The notes under the pieces were generated by a model that did not search any database, was not told the DNA's origin, and worked only from the letters and a program-made list of their open reading frames with translations. A stretch of 64,000 nt of DNA from Odontocerum albicorne (taxonomy: Eukaryota; Arthropoda; Insecta; Trichoptera; Odontoceridae): positions 26,817,056-26,881,055 of the forward strand of contig OX463844.1 in assembly GCA_949825065.1 (NCBI GenBank), read 5' to 3'. Below, in pieces: positions 35,485 to 50,689 of the stretch. The stretch's first letter is position 1; every line of letters starts with the position of its first letter. The position numbers and the translations under genes are program-made.

Positions 35485-36480
35485 TCATCTTCATTTATTC
35501 TGGAACAGATTGTTTTTTTTATAAATTTCAAAAAATAAATCTGAATTTGAAAATAAAAAACATTATTTATTTGGAAACCATAAAATAAAATGACTTTGGT
35601 ATATCATAGCTGAGATTGGTTTAGATACGTTGTATCGCCAACACTTTCTGACTGCCAGAGAGGCAATCAACTTTATGGTTCATTGAGTAAACATCAAAAC
35701 TTATCGTTGGGCCTGCATTTCAAATGATTGCCCAATAAATATGAAATTTCTTTGACGAAAATAAACTTCTCATTTCTTGGATAAAACTCTTTGAGAACTC
35801 TCTACCCAAATATATATTTTGATGAAAATGTATTGACAATGTTTTTATTTACAAGTAGCTTTTATTGCTTTTTCTTACAATTTTTAAAAATTACAATATT
35901 ATTTCAAATAACTATTTCTTCTTAAAAATACAGGATCGGCTAACTTCGGCTTTGTAGAGCGTAGTCTCTGTTATTCATACGTTTTGAGTTTAAGCCCGAT
36001 GTGTATTACTTACGTCGGGTACTGTACGTTAGTTTAAAAAAGTATTTAATTAATTTTCCGCAAACCGTTACATGAATTTGTTTTAATGTTTTATGAAGAT
36101 ATTCACCTTGTATATTCGCTGTTTATCCTTACAAGGGGACCGCGTCACGTTTATTTTCGGTTATTTGTAATTAAGTGGCTCGTGAATGGTGACATTATCA
36201 TATAAAGATGTGTTAATTACATTTTTAGAAGAAGGCATTTTTATATAATTACTAAACAACCTGTACCATTCACGGTTTTAAAATTTTTTCCAACATTTCT
36301 GAACCGTTATAAACGTATAAAGGTATTAGCATTTACTGTATATTAAATATGTATGGGGCTAACCACTCAATACTCCTAAAACACATTTAATATATTTTTC
36401 AAATAAAAGACAGCATTAAGCACAATACCCCCACGACACATCACCTGTCAGTTAAATGTCAAAAATATAAAATCTTCACT
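35485..36480. other. Unassigned DNA
   Basis: No gene recognised. 36110-36235 is less AT-biased and has words such as TAATTAAGTGG and GTTAATTAC. Function unknown. Confidence 0.4.
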
Positions 36481-36579
36481 CGATGCTATTATTTGATGAA
36501 CACTTCATCAGAATGAAGAAAAAAGAAAACATTTTAATTTTTTTATTAAATAAGTACATCTCGTGTCTCATTTTATTGG

Positions 36580-36584
36580 AAAAA

Positions 36585-36674
<90 letters not shown>
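36580..36674. repeat. Poly(A) followed by (TA)n
   Basis: A run of 22 A is followed by about 36 TA units. Frames reading Tyr-Ile repeats on both strands are artefacts. It may mark the decayed 3' tail of a retroposon. Confidence 0.9.
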
Positions 36675-36675
<1 letters not shown>

Positions 36676-36679
36676 TACT

Positions 36680-39600
36680 CATATGTTAATATTACTCAGA
36701 ATTAATTGTTATGGAAAATATTGTACTTTTTGGGCGTTATTTGTTTTAAGATTTTACTTTTTTTCTCTTCGAACAGATTTCAGTGAATTTCGGATAAATC
36801 TACGTAAGTACATTAATATAATTATTTCGCAACATGCGATACTCGTTCTATCGAAACGTATCATTGCGATGGTAATGCTAAAGTAACCTGTATTTGCTAC
36901 ATTTGGGTGAACCTGAGAACTGTTTAAACTTATTCGATAATTGAACAATTCATAAACCTCGATGACGGTGTTATAAGAATGTTTGGAAAGACTTTCTAGC
37001 GATTGGTATTCACTAATTTTCAATATGTGGGGGGGGGCGGAGGGGGGGTGTTCCCCCAATATACTGTTGTTGCTTTGATCCAAGGAAAGGAAAAATATAA
37101 AAGTCAAGGTTTCTGTTAAATAGCAAATAATACGTGAGACTTGGGGAGATCCAAATGATATATAATCAACCACATTATTAGCAGCTGGCGTTAGTTCCTA
37201 GAAAAACCACAATTGTTACCCGACACTATATCCTCCCAAATAAGAAACATTTAATACTCGTAGTTAAATTTTGTACAAAACACATCAATGATAAGTTGTA
37301 TTCACTGATATTACAGTTAATGTAAAAACTACATGTGAGTTTTAAATGCCTTAATTAAAAAAATGAATTTACAAAAAGAAGACTGGACAAAATTAAGTTT
37401 AATTTAACTATTTTTAATAAAAAAATTAAATTTAACTATTTTTAATAAAATATAACGTTGGTTAATTAAATAAGAAAATAAAAAACGACCATTGGAAGGA
37501 ATTGATCCAAATTCTGACAAAAGCAACATGGACTAAATATACGAGTAATATAGGGAACTCGAGGAGTTACATCCTTGAAAATCGAAAAGTAGTAATTTGA
37601 TAACGCCATATTCACGAAGATGAAAATACGATAAATAAATCAATTTCAGGATGAGTATCCTACAATTGATTGAACAATTAATGAACAGAACTGAAAGGAT
37701 ATTGATTTTTGCACTCGAGAGGAGCGAAGTCAAGCAACATTAAACCCGGTCAATATTTGGAAAAGTTTTATATATCAAGAATCGAAATTAGTGATTTTTA
37801 ATAATTTGGTGTCACGTTTCTAATTTATTCTGTTATAACAAAAACCTGTATAGGTCAATTGAATGTGAAAATCGTTTATATACAATACATGATTTGCCAA
37901 TACATAAATTATTTATGAGTATTTTATATTATATAAGATAATTTGTCAATGTCAAAATCTTATTTGCTTATTTTAACAACTTGTTATTCAATGCACAATT
38001 TTGATATTGCCAATGGAAAATATTTTCCAACCAATTGCTTGAAAAATTCTCTGATGTCGTGGAAATTGGAAAAAAATACGATTCAGTTGTATGGACAAGT
38101 ACAAAAGATACGAGCTAAATATGTGGCAAACCAGACACTAGGGATGAAAGGGCCTGAAAGTAGAGTAAGAGGTCATCAAGACCAAGGATCAACAACTAAG
38201 TAGAGTAAGAGTTCATCAAGATCAAGGATCAACAACTAAGACATGAGTGATCAAATTCTGGCTCGTAATGTTTATAGACAGAGCGCGATGGTGAGAGATG
38301 ACTCGTCACGCAAACCCCAAATAAGTAGAAAATTGCGAAGATGAAGATGACATGCTATACCAGAGAAAACTATAGATAAAATATACTTTTTATAAACGAG
38401 TGCGTGATAATTATATATAACTCGGCTCAATACAATGACAGCAAAAAATATAATAACAACTTAATTTGCAAATTGAAAATATATTTTTCAACTCGAGTGT
38501 TAATCCGTGCGAAGTTCAATCCCACGTTTAAATAGTTATGGCCAAAGTAGATACACATCTATCAGAAACACGTGCAGGATATTGCGGCCAGTAAATCTTG
38601 TCGCTCTCACATGCTTCTCCCTCCCTCGATAGTTTGCTGCACCGATGGTATTTGGAATTTGTTGGTACGTTACACATCAAAGCATTTGCCAAGTTTGCAG
38701 ATAATACTCATTACGATTGTGATTAAATAGCGATTGAAAAATTCTACACGCACAATTTAATTTTAATTCTTTAGTACATACAAAATATTTATTGATTTTA
38801 ATAAATACTACAAAGCATTCCACCAAATATAATCTAGCGAGATTATTGCTTGGCAATCAACACTACAAAAACTATTTTGAAAATAATGGTACGTTCACGA
38901 CTTATAAAGTACATCGTTGGGAAATATTTAATCTTCATCTTACATCTTATTTCCTCTTTTAAGAATCCCCACAAGCTTCGCCGTTCAATACGTGACTTAA
39001 GTCAACCCTGAAAACATCTCACGACTCTCTCTCTCTCTCTATTTCTTCAAAGTAAATATCTCATTCCCAAACGACGATTTTTCTTATATTTCTAGAAAGC
39101 ACCGAGAAAATTTATGGAAAGAAATGACTTTGTACTATTTCATCCGTTACTACTTTTCCCCTCAGATATTGAACAATGATTACCTCTGTCGTTTCGTTTT
39201 CGAATTGAATTATTTTAAAATTTCCATTTGCCGAAATTAACATAAGAATGTTTCGGGTTAAATTCACTTCGTACTTAGCTTAATGAAAATGTAATGTTTA
39301 GTTTAAGCGCTTTTACATTTTTCATGCGCTGTTTTTTTCTTTTTTTTAATGCTTACTAGCTTTTATACTTACAGCGAACTTACAAAACTGTTATTCATAA
39401 CGTCTTTTTTGAAAAAAATCTATTGCTTCGCGTAAAAAGCTATTTTCATTATTTTCAAAACATATAAAGTTTTTATATTGATTAATATTTTGAAGTATCT
39501 TGAAAATTAACATATTTACTGCATTTTTTATATTTTACTAAACACTTTTTGTTTTTCACAAACACTTATTACATTATAAATAAAACTCTTTCAAAACCTT

Positions 39601-41115
39601 AAAGCTACTCGTATTTCGTCAGAGCTGAAAAGACTTAATTGATTTATTTGAAAATCAATATATTCCTTACTTACCAAATAGTTTAAATTAGTCATTTCAC
39701 TAGGCTCATTGTCTGCTCTGAGACAAGCTGCCTTGCACCCACAAAATTCGTAGATAACAATACAAGTCCGAGCTACGGCCCCTCGTGATATTTGACAACT
39801 CCTGGCATGGATTTAAAAAAACGATTAAAAGATTTTCTTGTAACGGGATATACTATCAATTGCGGTATGTACTATCAATCAAGGCTTATGGCGGTATATA
39901 CTATGCCGGTATATAATATCCCCACCTCCTAAATTTTCTTTCTTTCTCACTCTTTTCTTTATTATCAAGAGAATTATCATAAAGTTTTCTTTACTACAAT
40001 TTTAATGAATATTTACATTTTATAAATCCATCATGGATTAAAACAGGTTCATATATCCAAGTTCAGCTGGTTGGTCGAATTGAATTGCTGTATAACAAAA
40101 AAGCTGTCAAATGTACCATGTTTAAACATGTGCTCAAAAGAATAAAAATAAATTAATAGAAAATCTCAGTGTAAAATCTGCAGCCCACTGTCACGCGTAT
40201 GGTCGAATTATTGCAGCCCAACGTATGGTCGAATTATTTTTCCTTAGGAAAAAGAAAGAGTTTACTTTTAGAAATATTGAATCTAAGTATATTTATTGAT
40301 TTCATTTCACTCTCAAACAGTTGACATTGACACACCATTATATAAAGTATATTTTCCAGTTTTTTATGGCGTTTTTATACCATATCTCGTAAAAACTTCA
40401 TTTATTTTAATACATGTATTTTTAAAGTTTAATTTTTCAAACAAGCTATATTCATTTCATATTTCGGTTTTGTAAATTAATAACAATAAAAATATATTAT
40501 GATCCTCCGTCGTACAGAGTAATACATCATTACAAAAACGATGTCGCCGCACGAAATTAGGAATTAAAATTTATAATTTTTGTCCATTGACCGTGACAAT
40601 TGTCAAGGTGAAGTAATACTTGTTGTCGATTTGACAAAAATGCAAGTTCACAATAAAAGTTGTAATACTCTGATCACCACATTATCACGTGATTATTGTC
40701 TCTGTATAATATTCGTATATTTGTACACTTTGAGAAGTATTGTGATTTAAAAAAACATGGTTTTTTTAATATTACTTTATTTTTTAAATGGCTGTATCAA
40801 GCAAAATATTCTAATCGTAGGATATCTTTTAAGATTCGAGTCAATCTATCCAAAACACAAATAACTGTATGAAACAAAATATTTCAATGATGGGATATCT
40901 CAAAAGATTCACGATTTTATATAATATTTAAAACATTAGATATTTAAAACATAAATACCTGAATCAAGCAACTCGTATTTCTCGTATTACAAGCAATACT
41001 CGTATTTCAATCGTGCCATATCTCGTAAGGTTCACGTGTTTCTATTGAAAACATAACATATTACAAGTAATATAATATTTATTTTTTCTTTTCACATACA
41101 TTAAACAATATTGGT
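36680..41115. other. Unassigned AT-rich DNA with small duplications
   Basis: No confident gene. G-runs occur at 37028-37049 (minus-strand C-runs). A 40-bp unit containing GTAGAGTAAGAG and CAAGGATCAACAACTAAG is repeated twice at 38160-38241. A short repeat of CGTATGGTCGAATTATT lies at 40197-40236. A 139-codon minus frame at 36754-37173 has no motif. Confidence 0.45.
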
Positions 41116-41129
41116 ACAATAGTATTTGA

Positions 41130-41535
41130 ATACCGAATTTGATGTATGGAAGTGAAACGTAGACATGGTAAATGCTATAAAAATACATGCACTAAGAAAA
41201 TACACGGGGTGACATTGTGTGACAGAACACACAATAATTTCACTAAGCATGAATGTGGATTAAGTTAGATGCGCTATGAGAAACTGTTTGCATCTAAAAC
41301 GAATACAGTGCAAATATGAGTGAGGTGTAGTAGAGGAGGAACAAGGAAAGTATGGTTGGACCAATTGAATAATATTCGTAAGATGTAATGTCAAAAGTCA
41401 GAGAAATCGTAGGAGTTGTATGAAAATATGTTTTGATATAGAAGAGGCCAGAGATGTGTGTTATCGTAGGAAAGCTTAGCGCTCTCTCCTCTCTACCTAC
41501 GCCAAGAGGGAAAATTAATTATGGTATGAATGTAT
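41130..41535 (+). pseudogene. LINE-B reverse-transcriptase 3' relic
   Basis: Decayed MYGSET.TW near 41140 is followed by a weak GATGCGCTATGAGAA-type block. The ending CTCTCTACCTACGCCAAGAG then ATGGTATGAATG matches the LINE-B 3' terminus. Many stops. Confidence 0.55.
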
Positions 41536-41597
41536 AATTTATTTTAAATTCAAAACGTTGTGAATTTCATTCCTAACATACATAATATCACACTTCG

Positions 41598-41624
41598 TCT
41601 TCTTTGAGGTAGACAAAGAAGACA
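41598..41624. repeat. Short perfect hairpin
   Basis: GTCTTCTTTG and CAAAGAAGAC are exact reverse complements separated by 7 bp (AGGTAGA). Confidence 0.85.
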
Positions 41625-42186
41625 GATATCTGCACCTTTATTTAAATGCACACATCATAAAGTTGGTATTTATACAAAAAAAAAGAAATGTTTTAACATA
41701 GGATATTTTTCATTTATTTCAATGCGTTCAAATAATATTTAAGAAGTTTTGCAATAGTCTACGGCACACACTTTGCAAATGATATATTTGTACTCTCCGG
41801 AGCCTTTGGACTTTTGCATGTCATTACGATCGGTAAGGTCATATGTAAAAAATCTTTACTTCATACAATTTTTGATACATGACATTTTTTTGTAAACAGG
41901 AAATAAAAAGACTTAAACTCGTGTACATGTTATATTAAGTAAATAAAAATCAAAATATAAATCTAATGCTTCATCTTTACCCCTTTTTTCATCGGGACTA
42001 AGGTGATTTTTTTGAGTTTCAGCTCTAAATAAAGATTCGATTGACAATGCAACCACTTCCTTTGAGTTTCTAAAGACTATTCTATGTGCAAAATCTTCCA
42101 AACAACCAGATAGATAGCAATAAATCTTATGTGAAAAACCTTATGGGTTTTAGTATTTTGAAATGTTTTTCGAAGTGGTTACCATA

Positions 42187-42372
42187 TTGAGTTGGTTTAA
42201 ATAATGCCCGACGTTTCGAAAAAGATACTGCCTTCATTTTTAGACCGATGTCAAAAACAGTACTGAATATTCGATAATATATCTACAAATATTTTTTTGA
42301 CGTCACCTTGAGGATTAAATCTGCAACATATTTTAATTGTCAGCCGTCATTTAAACCAACTCAACACGATAA
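42187..42372. mobile_element. Probable Penelope-like terminal remnant
   Basis: TTGAGTTGGTTTAAATAATG (left) and TTGAGTTGGTTTAAATGACG (right, reverse complement) form inverted ends of a ~180-bp unit. The minus strand contains TCGAAACGTCGGGCATTATT, a phrase style typical of PLE termini (GAAACGTCGG). No coding sequence. It belongs to a different subfamily from the 26-28 kb element. Confidence 0.4.
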
Positions 42373-42399
42373 CTCTAAACAACGTTTTAAATACTTAGA

Positions 42400-44050
42400 A
42401 AATAGCTGTTAAAACTTTTACTTTAATTTCTGAATATTTTTTGAGGAGAAAAATCTGGATATCCGGAAATATAACGTTCTGATAGACACGTCTTCACAAC
42501 CTTTTCAATTTATTGGTAAAGTGTTGATTTAAAACATTTCTATTTACTTAATGAAGTATATAAATATAGTAATTTGCGATTATTGGCTTTTCCCAAAAAC
42601 TTTGTCCTCTGCCTGGAACATTTAATACACAATACTACAATGGACAATTGCGGCTGTACCTTCATTCCCAACCCTTCGTTGTGGTATTTCATCAGGAGTC
42701 CCACGTTGTTTAATTGATCGACCCTTACAATACATGTACAAACAGAGGATCGATGATTCAACGTACCTCATGCATCAACAATTCCTCTCTCATAGAGATA
42801 TTAAACCGTTCGAGACAAAAAATGCAACCGACATTTGAATAACTTAACGGGATATTTAAATATTGAATTACAGATCACGCTAAAAAATCTACAAGAAATG
42901 CAATTTTCATCAATAATGAAATATAGTATTAAGTGAAACACCATTTTTTTAGGATCAGTAGTTCCAAGATCCTAACCAGCCAACTATTCGACTGTCATCA
43001 AGATATCGAGCCCTTCCTGAACAAAATTTACAGCCGACATTTGAAAAACTGAATATTCAAATAACAGTTCTAAAAGAAATAAAAAAAACATAAATTATTG
43101 AATACTTATTCTGAATTGACTTTTTTTTCAATTCTGTATATTCTTGATTAAGTATTTATATATGATAAATGAGTTAGCTTATTATGCCTTTTTTATATTT
43201 ATGGTTTGTGCTGCATAATATTTTTTACCTGCATACCGGCTTATTAAATTACATACTCGTAAAATATGGCATAAACAGAAATTCCACCATTTATGCCGTC
43301 TCCAGTTACACGGGTTCACTTAAATGCTGTTTATTGTGTTTAAAATTTTAAATACATAATGTGACATCCAATTTTTTAACAATAATTTGACTTTCAAATC
43401 AATATCTTATAAGCAATTGTAAGAGCGACAACAGTAACAATAGAAAATTCATCCAACGAGAGAGATTTTGAATAGATGCAACAAATTGTAAGTTCTGTAA
43501 TTTTCTTCTTTGTAAAAATAAATTGTATAGATCTCATTAAAATGTGTGTTTTATATATTATCAGTAACCATTTGTATAAATTTATTTAAACAACAACATA
43601 ATCATTTTTAAATTAGTAAGAATACAATATCTAAAAATATTGGAAATACTATAGTATATGGTAACCTATTTTGCTTAGCATCCAATTTCCCTATTTACAC
43701 GATTTTTCATTTACGCGCTTTCCATTTCCGGGAACCAATTATCCACGGAAATGGAAGACTTGCTGTATTATAAGAAGCATTTGAAATTATTTTCTTCTAA
43801 GGAGCTACATATTATTTATTTTATTCTGAGAAGTAGAAATACTATTGCAAGTCATTTTTACAAAGATTTGTATGAAAATATGTATAAACATTTGATTATT
43901 TTTTTTGCAAACTATCCCAGTCGCAGTCAATTAATGCAGTTGTTTCAGAAAATGATTCAGTATTGTGAGGAGTAAGGAATTTCGATTATATATTTTTTTA
44001 CGTAATTACACTTTTTTTATATACTCAATTAACTTTCTCACAAGTTTTAT
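42400..44050. other. Unassigned DNA
   Basis: Two diverged copies of a short phrase like CAACCGACATTTGAATAACT occur near 42826 and 43032. A 74-codon plus frame (43751-43975) starts at an ATG and has no recognisable domain. I do not call it a gene. Confidence 0.4.
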
Positions 44051-44062
44051 TGTATTACATAC

Positions 44063-44290
44063 ACTTTTGTTGTATAATAGAGGGGAGGGGGGATATTGTC
44101 ATATGGTAATCTCTTAATAACAAAAATAACAGGATAACTTATATTGCGCCGTTCAGAGTGAAAACTCTCCTCAAGGTCAACCTGGAAGGCTTTAGACTAT
44201 CTGGGTAATGACCAGACTATAATCCTCTTTAAAAAAATATAGAATATAGACAGGAATCTTACCAACTAGGCTTCAGAGGTTGTATTATTA
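44063..44290 (-). mobile_element. tRNA-derived SINE (family 1), degenerate
   Basis: The A-box head is clear in reverse complement: CTGAAGCCTAGTTGGTAAGA (44276-44257). The tail at 44065-44125 keeps CATATGGTAATCTCTT. The B box is eroded. The same head forms the tandem array at 15.5-15.8 kb. Confidence 0.6.
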
Positions 44291-44294
44291 CTCC

Positions 44295-44875
44295 TAAAAA
44301 TTTTCTTTGTGGGTTGGTTGAATATTTGCGAAAACCATTATTGGTATTATCCTTTCGTCGTATTTAAATTACTTTGGAATCATTTCTTAATCCTTGTTAT
44401 TATTTTTGTGCTCTGTTAGTAGCTGTGGGTGTTTTTAGGACTTAATTTCAGCTACAGGTTAACAGCCTTATTGTCTTGACGTAATGACTATTAATAATTC
44501 TCTAAAAAATCCTCCACATTCCAAGTATTACCCAAAAAAGTAATACATCTTAAAGTTTTTACAAGTTTTTTTTCGTCTTATTAATTAAATCCTTATTACG
44601 TGTTGATCCTTACTCAAAAATATTTTTTGGAATGTCATTAATATACACAGGTACATATTTTTCGTTAGGGTTCGCATATAAGAAGTTAGAAAAGCTTAAC
44701 GAAATTGCAGGGAAGAAACAAAAATGTTAAAACAAAATGAAATTACATATTTGATTTTCAGGAAAAAACATATTTCTCTCTTGTGTGATCCGTAAAAGAA
44801 ATTCAGGCGAGATAAATAACGAAAAAAAAAATTTTAATCAAGATTTAAAAATTCAACCTTAAAACAAACTAATAA
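44295..44875. other. Unassigned AT-rich DNA
   Basis: No recognisable feature. Confidence 0.5.
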
Positions 44876-44879
44876 ACCA

Positions 44880-45770
44880 TCCCGTCATTTCCCTCTAGGG
44901 GTAGGCAGATATATCATAGGGCCATATTTTCCTATCTCGACACACATCCTTAGCCTCTTCTACATCCATACATTTTTTCAAAACACTTCCCCGATTTGTC
45001 TGACTTTCTACGTTTTCTTTTACAGAAAATTATTCACTCGATCGAACCATACTTTCTTTGGTCTTCCTATCACACGCCTTCTTCTTCCACTTGCTCTTAA
45101 TGTCTGTTTTGTTTGCCTTTCTTCATTCCTTCGTTCCACATACCCAAACCACCTCAACGAACTCTCATTCATCTTACTAAAGACATCAGCCTTAAGTTCA
45201 AATTTATTCCTTATCACTTCATTCCGTATTCTGTCATACATTGTCACTCCATATATTATTCTCAATGCCCGCATCTCTACAGCCTTTATTTGGCTCCATT
45301 CAGTTTTTTCCACGTTTCAACCCCATACATCAAAATTTGTTCAAAAAAAAATATTCTAGATTATCATCTTAACAGATTTTAATAGTTCGATTATTAAGAG
45401 TTCCATTGATTTTGTTTTCTAACGCTACACGCTATTCAATATCCCTCTTTTTTCTTCCAATCGTCTGAGAATATGTTACCCAAAAAAACAGAATTCCTCT
45501 ACATTCTGCAACCTTTAATTTTTCACCCACATATCGCATTTTCCTTTCACGCTTTCTTTTACCATTTGAATTTTGCAACTTTTTTTTCAGTTCTTTATTT
45601 TCGCACCTCTCAAACAATTTTCTATTCAAATTTTACAATTCATTTTCACTCTACGCCAACACTACTATATTATCTGCAAACAGCAATCCGTATACGTTCT
45701 CATTTGACATTTGTATGCCACGTTGACATCTGCAGTTTTTTCACACTGAAGAGCTAATACTTTCGAAAAT
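44880..45770 (-). pseudogene. LINE-B reverse transcriptase, palm motif C to 3' end
   Basis: On the minus strand, LLFADNIVVLA near 45680 corresponds to the catalytic (F/Y)ADD box with the second Asp changed to Asn. ENKLFERCENKELKKKLQNS follows (45625 down), then GEKLKVAECRGI and IGRKKRDIE. The longest frame (45313-45020) reads VEMRALRIIYGVTMYDRIRN, SSLRWFGYVERRNEERQTKQ and VIGRPKKVWFDRV. The 3' end at 44880-44940 carries the GNDGMV-type ending. It is one of the best preserved LINE-B copies here but is frameshifted and catalytically mutated. Confidence 0.8.
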
Positions 45771-45986
45771 TTTTACTTAGATTATCTTTTATACTTTTGA
45801 CGGCGTCAATCCACGTTTTAGTTGCATCATATTGTAGTGACATCTATCGATTTGTAAAAACATAAATAATTTAACAGTATTGCATAATATATTGCAATAC
45901 GGTTCAATTATTATATGGTTATTCAAAACGACCATACCCACTCTGATTCGGGCATCAATGTTATCAGCTTTAAAAAAAAACATTTA

Positions 45987-47959
45987 CAGGTGTTCCTCGA
46001 CTTACGATCGGGTCACGTTCCTAAACTTTGGATGAAAGTCGAATTGGTCGTAAATCGAATGACATACAAAAAATAAAAATATGTATTTTTCACAAAAATA
46101 TTTTATTGAAATAATAACGTATTTAATACTCGTAAAACAAATTAAATTAAGGTTTCGTTTTAAACAAACATTCAAAATTCTTCATCATCCGTACTTATTA
46201 CACAAGCTCAATCCTTTGGTTCATCTTCAGTGGGAGAGGCAGCAGACTTTTTAAAAAATGTATATAATTTTAGCTGAATTATTTGCGTTTTCTTTTCCCT
46301 GTAGATTTTGAAATAACAAGTAAGGCATTCCCGAATTCGGCAGTTATCATTTGAGAATCTTTCATTATCTGGATCCATGTTTTTCTAATTTTTGAATCCC
46401 TTGGTTAATTTTTTGAAGATTCTATTTATATGTCAGGCTCCTAATCTTCAGTCCCTTCTGCAATTCTTTGAGTTTGAAAATCCAAAGAGTCTTTATTTGT
46501 AAGATATTGTAAATCATTTTCGATAAGTTGGTTTATATGTTTGTGATAAACTTTAAGATTTAGTGGCTGGCCAAGCTGTGCGATGAGATTTTGTTGTCTT
46601 CAACATCGTTTTCTTTTTCAAATGTCAAATTCGTAATATTTTTAAACCGTTTAGTAATTTTTTTTCTATATTTCGTACATGCATGCTGCAGTGACCTCTT
46701 GCCATCTCTTTCCTAAATTTTTAATTCCTCAAAAAATATTAAAATTATTCCATTCCTTCAAGAATTTTCTCTTCTTCTGGAGCTATTATTGCTTGGAAAA
46801 ATGTAATTGTTAAATAGTAGACCTTAAAGTTGGCAATAGCTCCTTGGTCCATGGATTGTAAAATACTAGTAGTATTAGGAGGTAAATACATAACTTAAAC
46901 GCTGGATATACGAGTAAATCTTTTGTGTACCGTCGATGACCTGGTGCATTGTCAAGGATTAAAAATATTTTAAAAGGAATTCCTTTCTGATTGCTATATT
47001 TTTTTACCTCTGGAACGTATAAATTCATAAACCAGCCTTCGAAGATAAATTGCGTCATCCACCCGTTTTTGTTTGAGCGGTAATGTGAAGGTTACATGTC
47101 GGTATTGATTCCTTTGAAAGCTTTTGATTTTTTTGCGCGATGAATCATCAATGGTTGTAATTTATATCCAGTAATATTTTCACCAAGCAAAAGTGTGATA
47201 CGATCCGTGAATGCTACGAATCCAGGCATTATTTTAGCTTCCTCATGAATAAATTCACTCAGGCATCTTCTTCCAATACAGCCCGGTGTCAACAACATTA
47301 AAAATATATTCCATTACATATTGTTATTTTCTAATCAAAATATATTTTTTTTCTTTGAAGTTTCAGCAGCTTTGTAATCGGCGCTAGCTGCTTCTCCACT
47401 TATTTTCACGTTTTGATAATTTGCACGTTTTTTAAATCTAGCGAACCATCCATTGCCTGCAGTAAAAGTTTGGTCGTAATTGTCAGGTTCTTTTAATTTT
47501 AGGTCTTCGAAAAGACTCTGCTTTTGTTTTTATGGTCATCAGACTTAGAGGAATTCATTTTTGAATCTTATATACAAATCACCAATATTTTTTCCATTCC
47601 GTTGATGGTTCCAAGCCTTTATTTGTTATTGTTGTAGATTTTATAGATGGCGATCCTTGAACTGCTTAAATAATACGCTCTTTATTCTTTTAAATAGTGG
47701 AGATGGTTGAAAGGGATAGTTTTAGATCATTAGCAAAGTAGTTTTTACTTTTTTACCACTATCGTATTATTTTATCATCTTAAGTTTAATTTCAAGTTAA
47801 TTGCACTTCCCTTTCTTTCATCACTATTCCAACTACCACTCAACACAATTTATTTATTCATGACGCTCCGTTTAAACTATTTTATTTAATGAAAATATTT
47901 TGTTTTGGTCGAAGTGCGAATCGTCGTAAGTCAAACCGTCATAACTCGAGGACTACCTG
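45987..47959 (-). mobile_element. Tigger/pogo-type DNA transposon, degenerate
   Basis: Terminal inverted repeats: left CAGGTGTTCCTCGACTTACG (45987), right in reverse complement CAGGTAGTCCTCGAGTTATG. Both are flanked by TA (45985-45986 and 47960-47961), the target of this superfamily. The interior encodes pieces of a pogo/Tigger transposase on the minus strand. The ~2-kb length suits a complete but decayed element. Confidence 0.85.
46805..47300 (-). pseudogene. Tigger-like DDE transposase fragments
   Basis: Minus frame 47298-47092 reads FIHEEAKIMPGFVAFTDRIT, LLLGENITGYKLQPL, matching the block after the first catalytic Asp in Tigger/jerky-type transposases. Frame 47058-46810 reads EGWFMNLYVPEVKKY, GIPFKIFLILDNAPGH (second catalytic Asp in LDNAPGH), then a mutated LPPNTTS.LQPMDQG region (PWTKELLPT). 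The N-terminal CENP-B-like DNA-binding domain (47300-47900) is too decayed to follow. Stops and frameshifts mean no product. Confidence 0.8.
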
Positions 47960-48163
47960 TATAAAATATTTGGCCAGTGTTTGTTACAATGGATTATGCG
48001 ACAGTATTTCAAAGAATTATGCAATACTCAATAGGTCTTATAAATTATTTATGATTCCGCTAATCGATAGATGTCACTACAATATGATGCAACTAAAACA
48101 TGGATTGAAGACGCCGTCAGTATAAAAGGCAATGAAAATCATTTTTTTCGACCAGCATTAGCT

Positions 48164-48206
48164 CAGGGTGAGCTAGGGAGCACACCAGCTCCCTTCTTTC
48201 TCACCC

Positions 48207-48208
<2 letters not shown>
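48164..48208. repeat. Hairpin at the edge of the TG tract
   Basis: CAGGGTGAG (48164-48172) pairs exactly with CTCACCCTG (48200-48208). Nested inside, GGGAGC (48176-48181) pairs with GCTCCC (48188-48193). Confidence 0.9.
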
Positions 48209-50682
<2,474 letters not shown>

Positions 50683-50689
50683 AGACTTA

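Larger units (their letters stand above)
45786..48128. mobile_element. Palindromic MITE split by a Tigger insertion
   Basis: The left arm starts CTTTTATACTTTTGACGGCG (45786) and runs through TTTTAGTTGCATCATATTGT and AGTGACATCTATCGATT. The right arm ends GACGCCGTCAGTATAAAAG and is the reverse complement of the left arm over ~110-170 bp with small differences. The arms are separated by the Tigger element, so the original MITE was about 350 bp. No clear target duplication is visible outside the ends. Confidence 0.75.

Noticed and set aside
36476..36886. Tyr-Ile frames on both strands and the overlapping 107-codon frame
   Set aside because: Artefact of the (A)n(TA)n tract; flanking residues show no domain.
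37028..37049. G-rich run as a possible G-quadruplex
   Set aside because: The runs are mononucleotide-like with minimal loops and no context; a simple homopolymer expansion is likelier. The same holds for the G-run at 1279-1291.
36754..37173. 139-codon minus-strand frame
   Set aside because: No recognisable motif, no splice context, composition typical of random AT-rich DNA plus a G-run; not enough to call a gene.
39716..39785. Reverse-strand GGCCGTAGCTCGG considered as a tRNA gene head
   Set aside because: The expected B box and acceptor pairing are absent.
42540..42761. 73-codon minus frame
   Set aside because: No motif; neighbouring sequence carries only decayed short repeats.
43751..43975. 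74-codon frame starting at a clear ATG
   Set aside because: No homology I can name and no supporting signals; kept only as a mention in the unassigned stretch.
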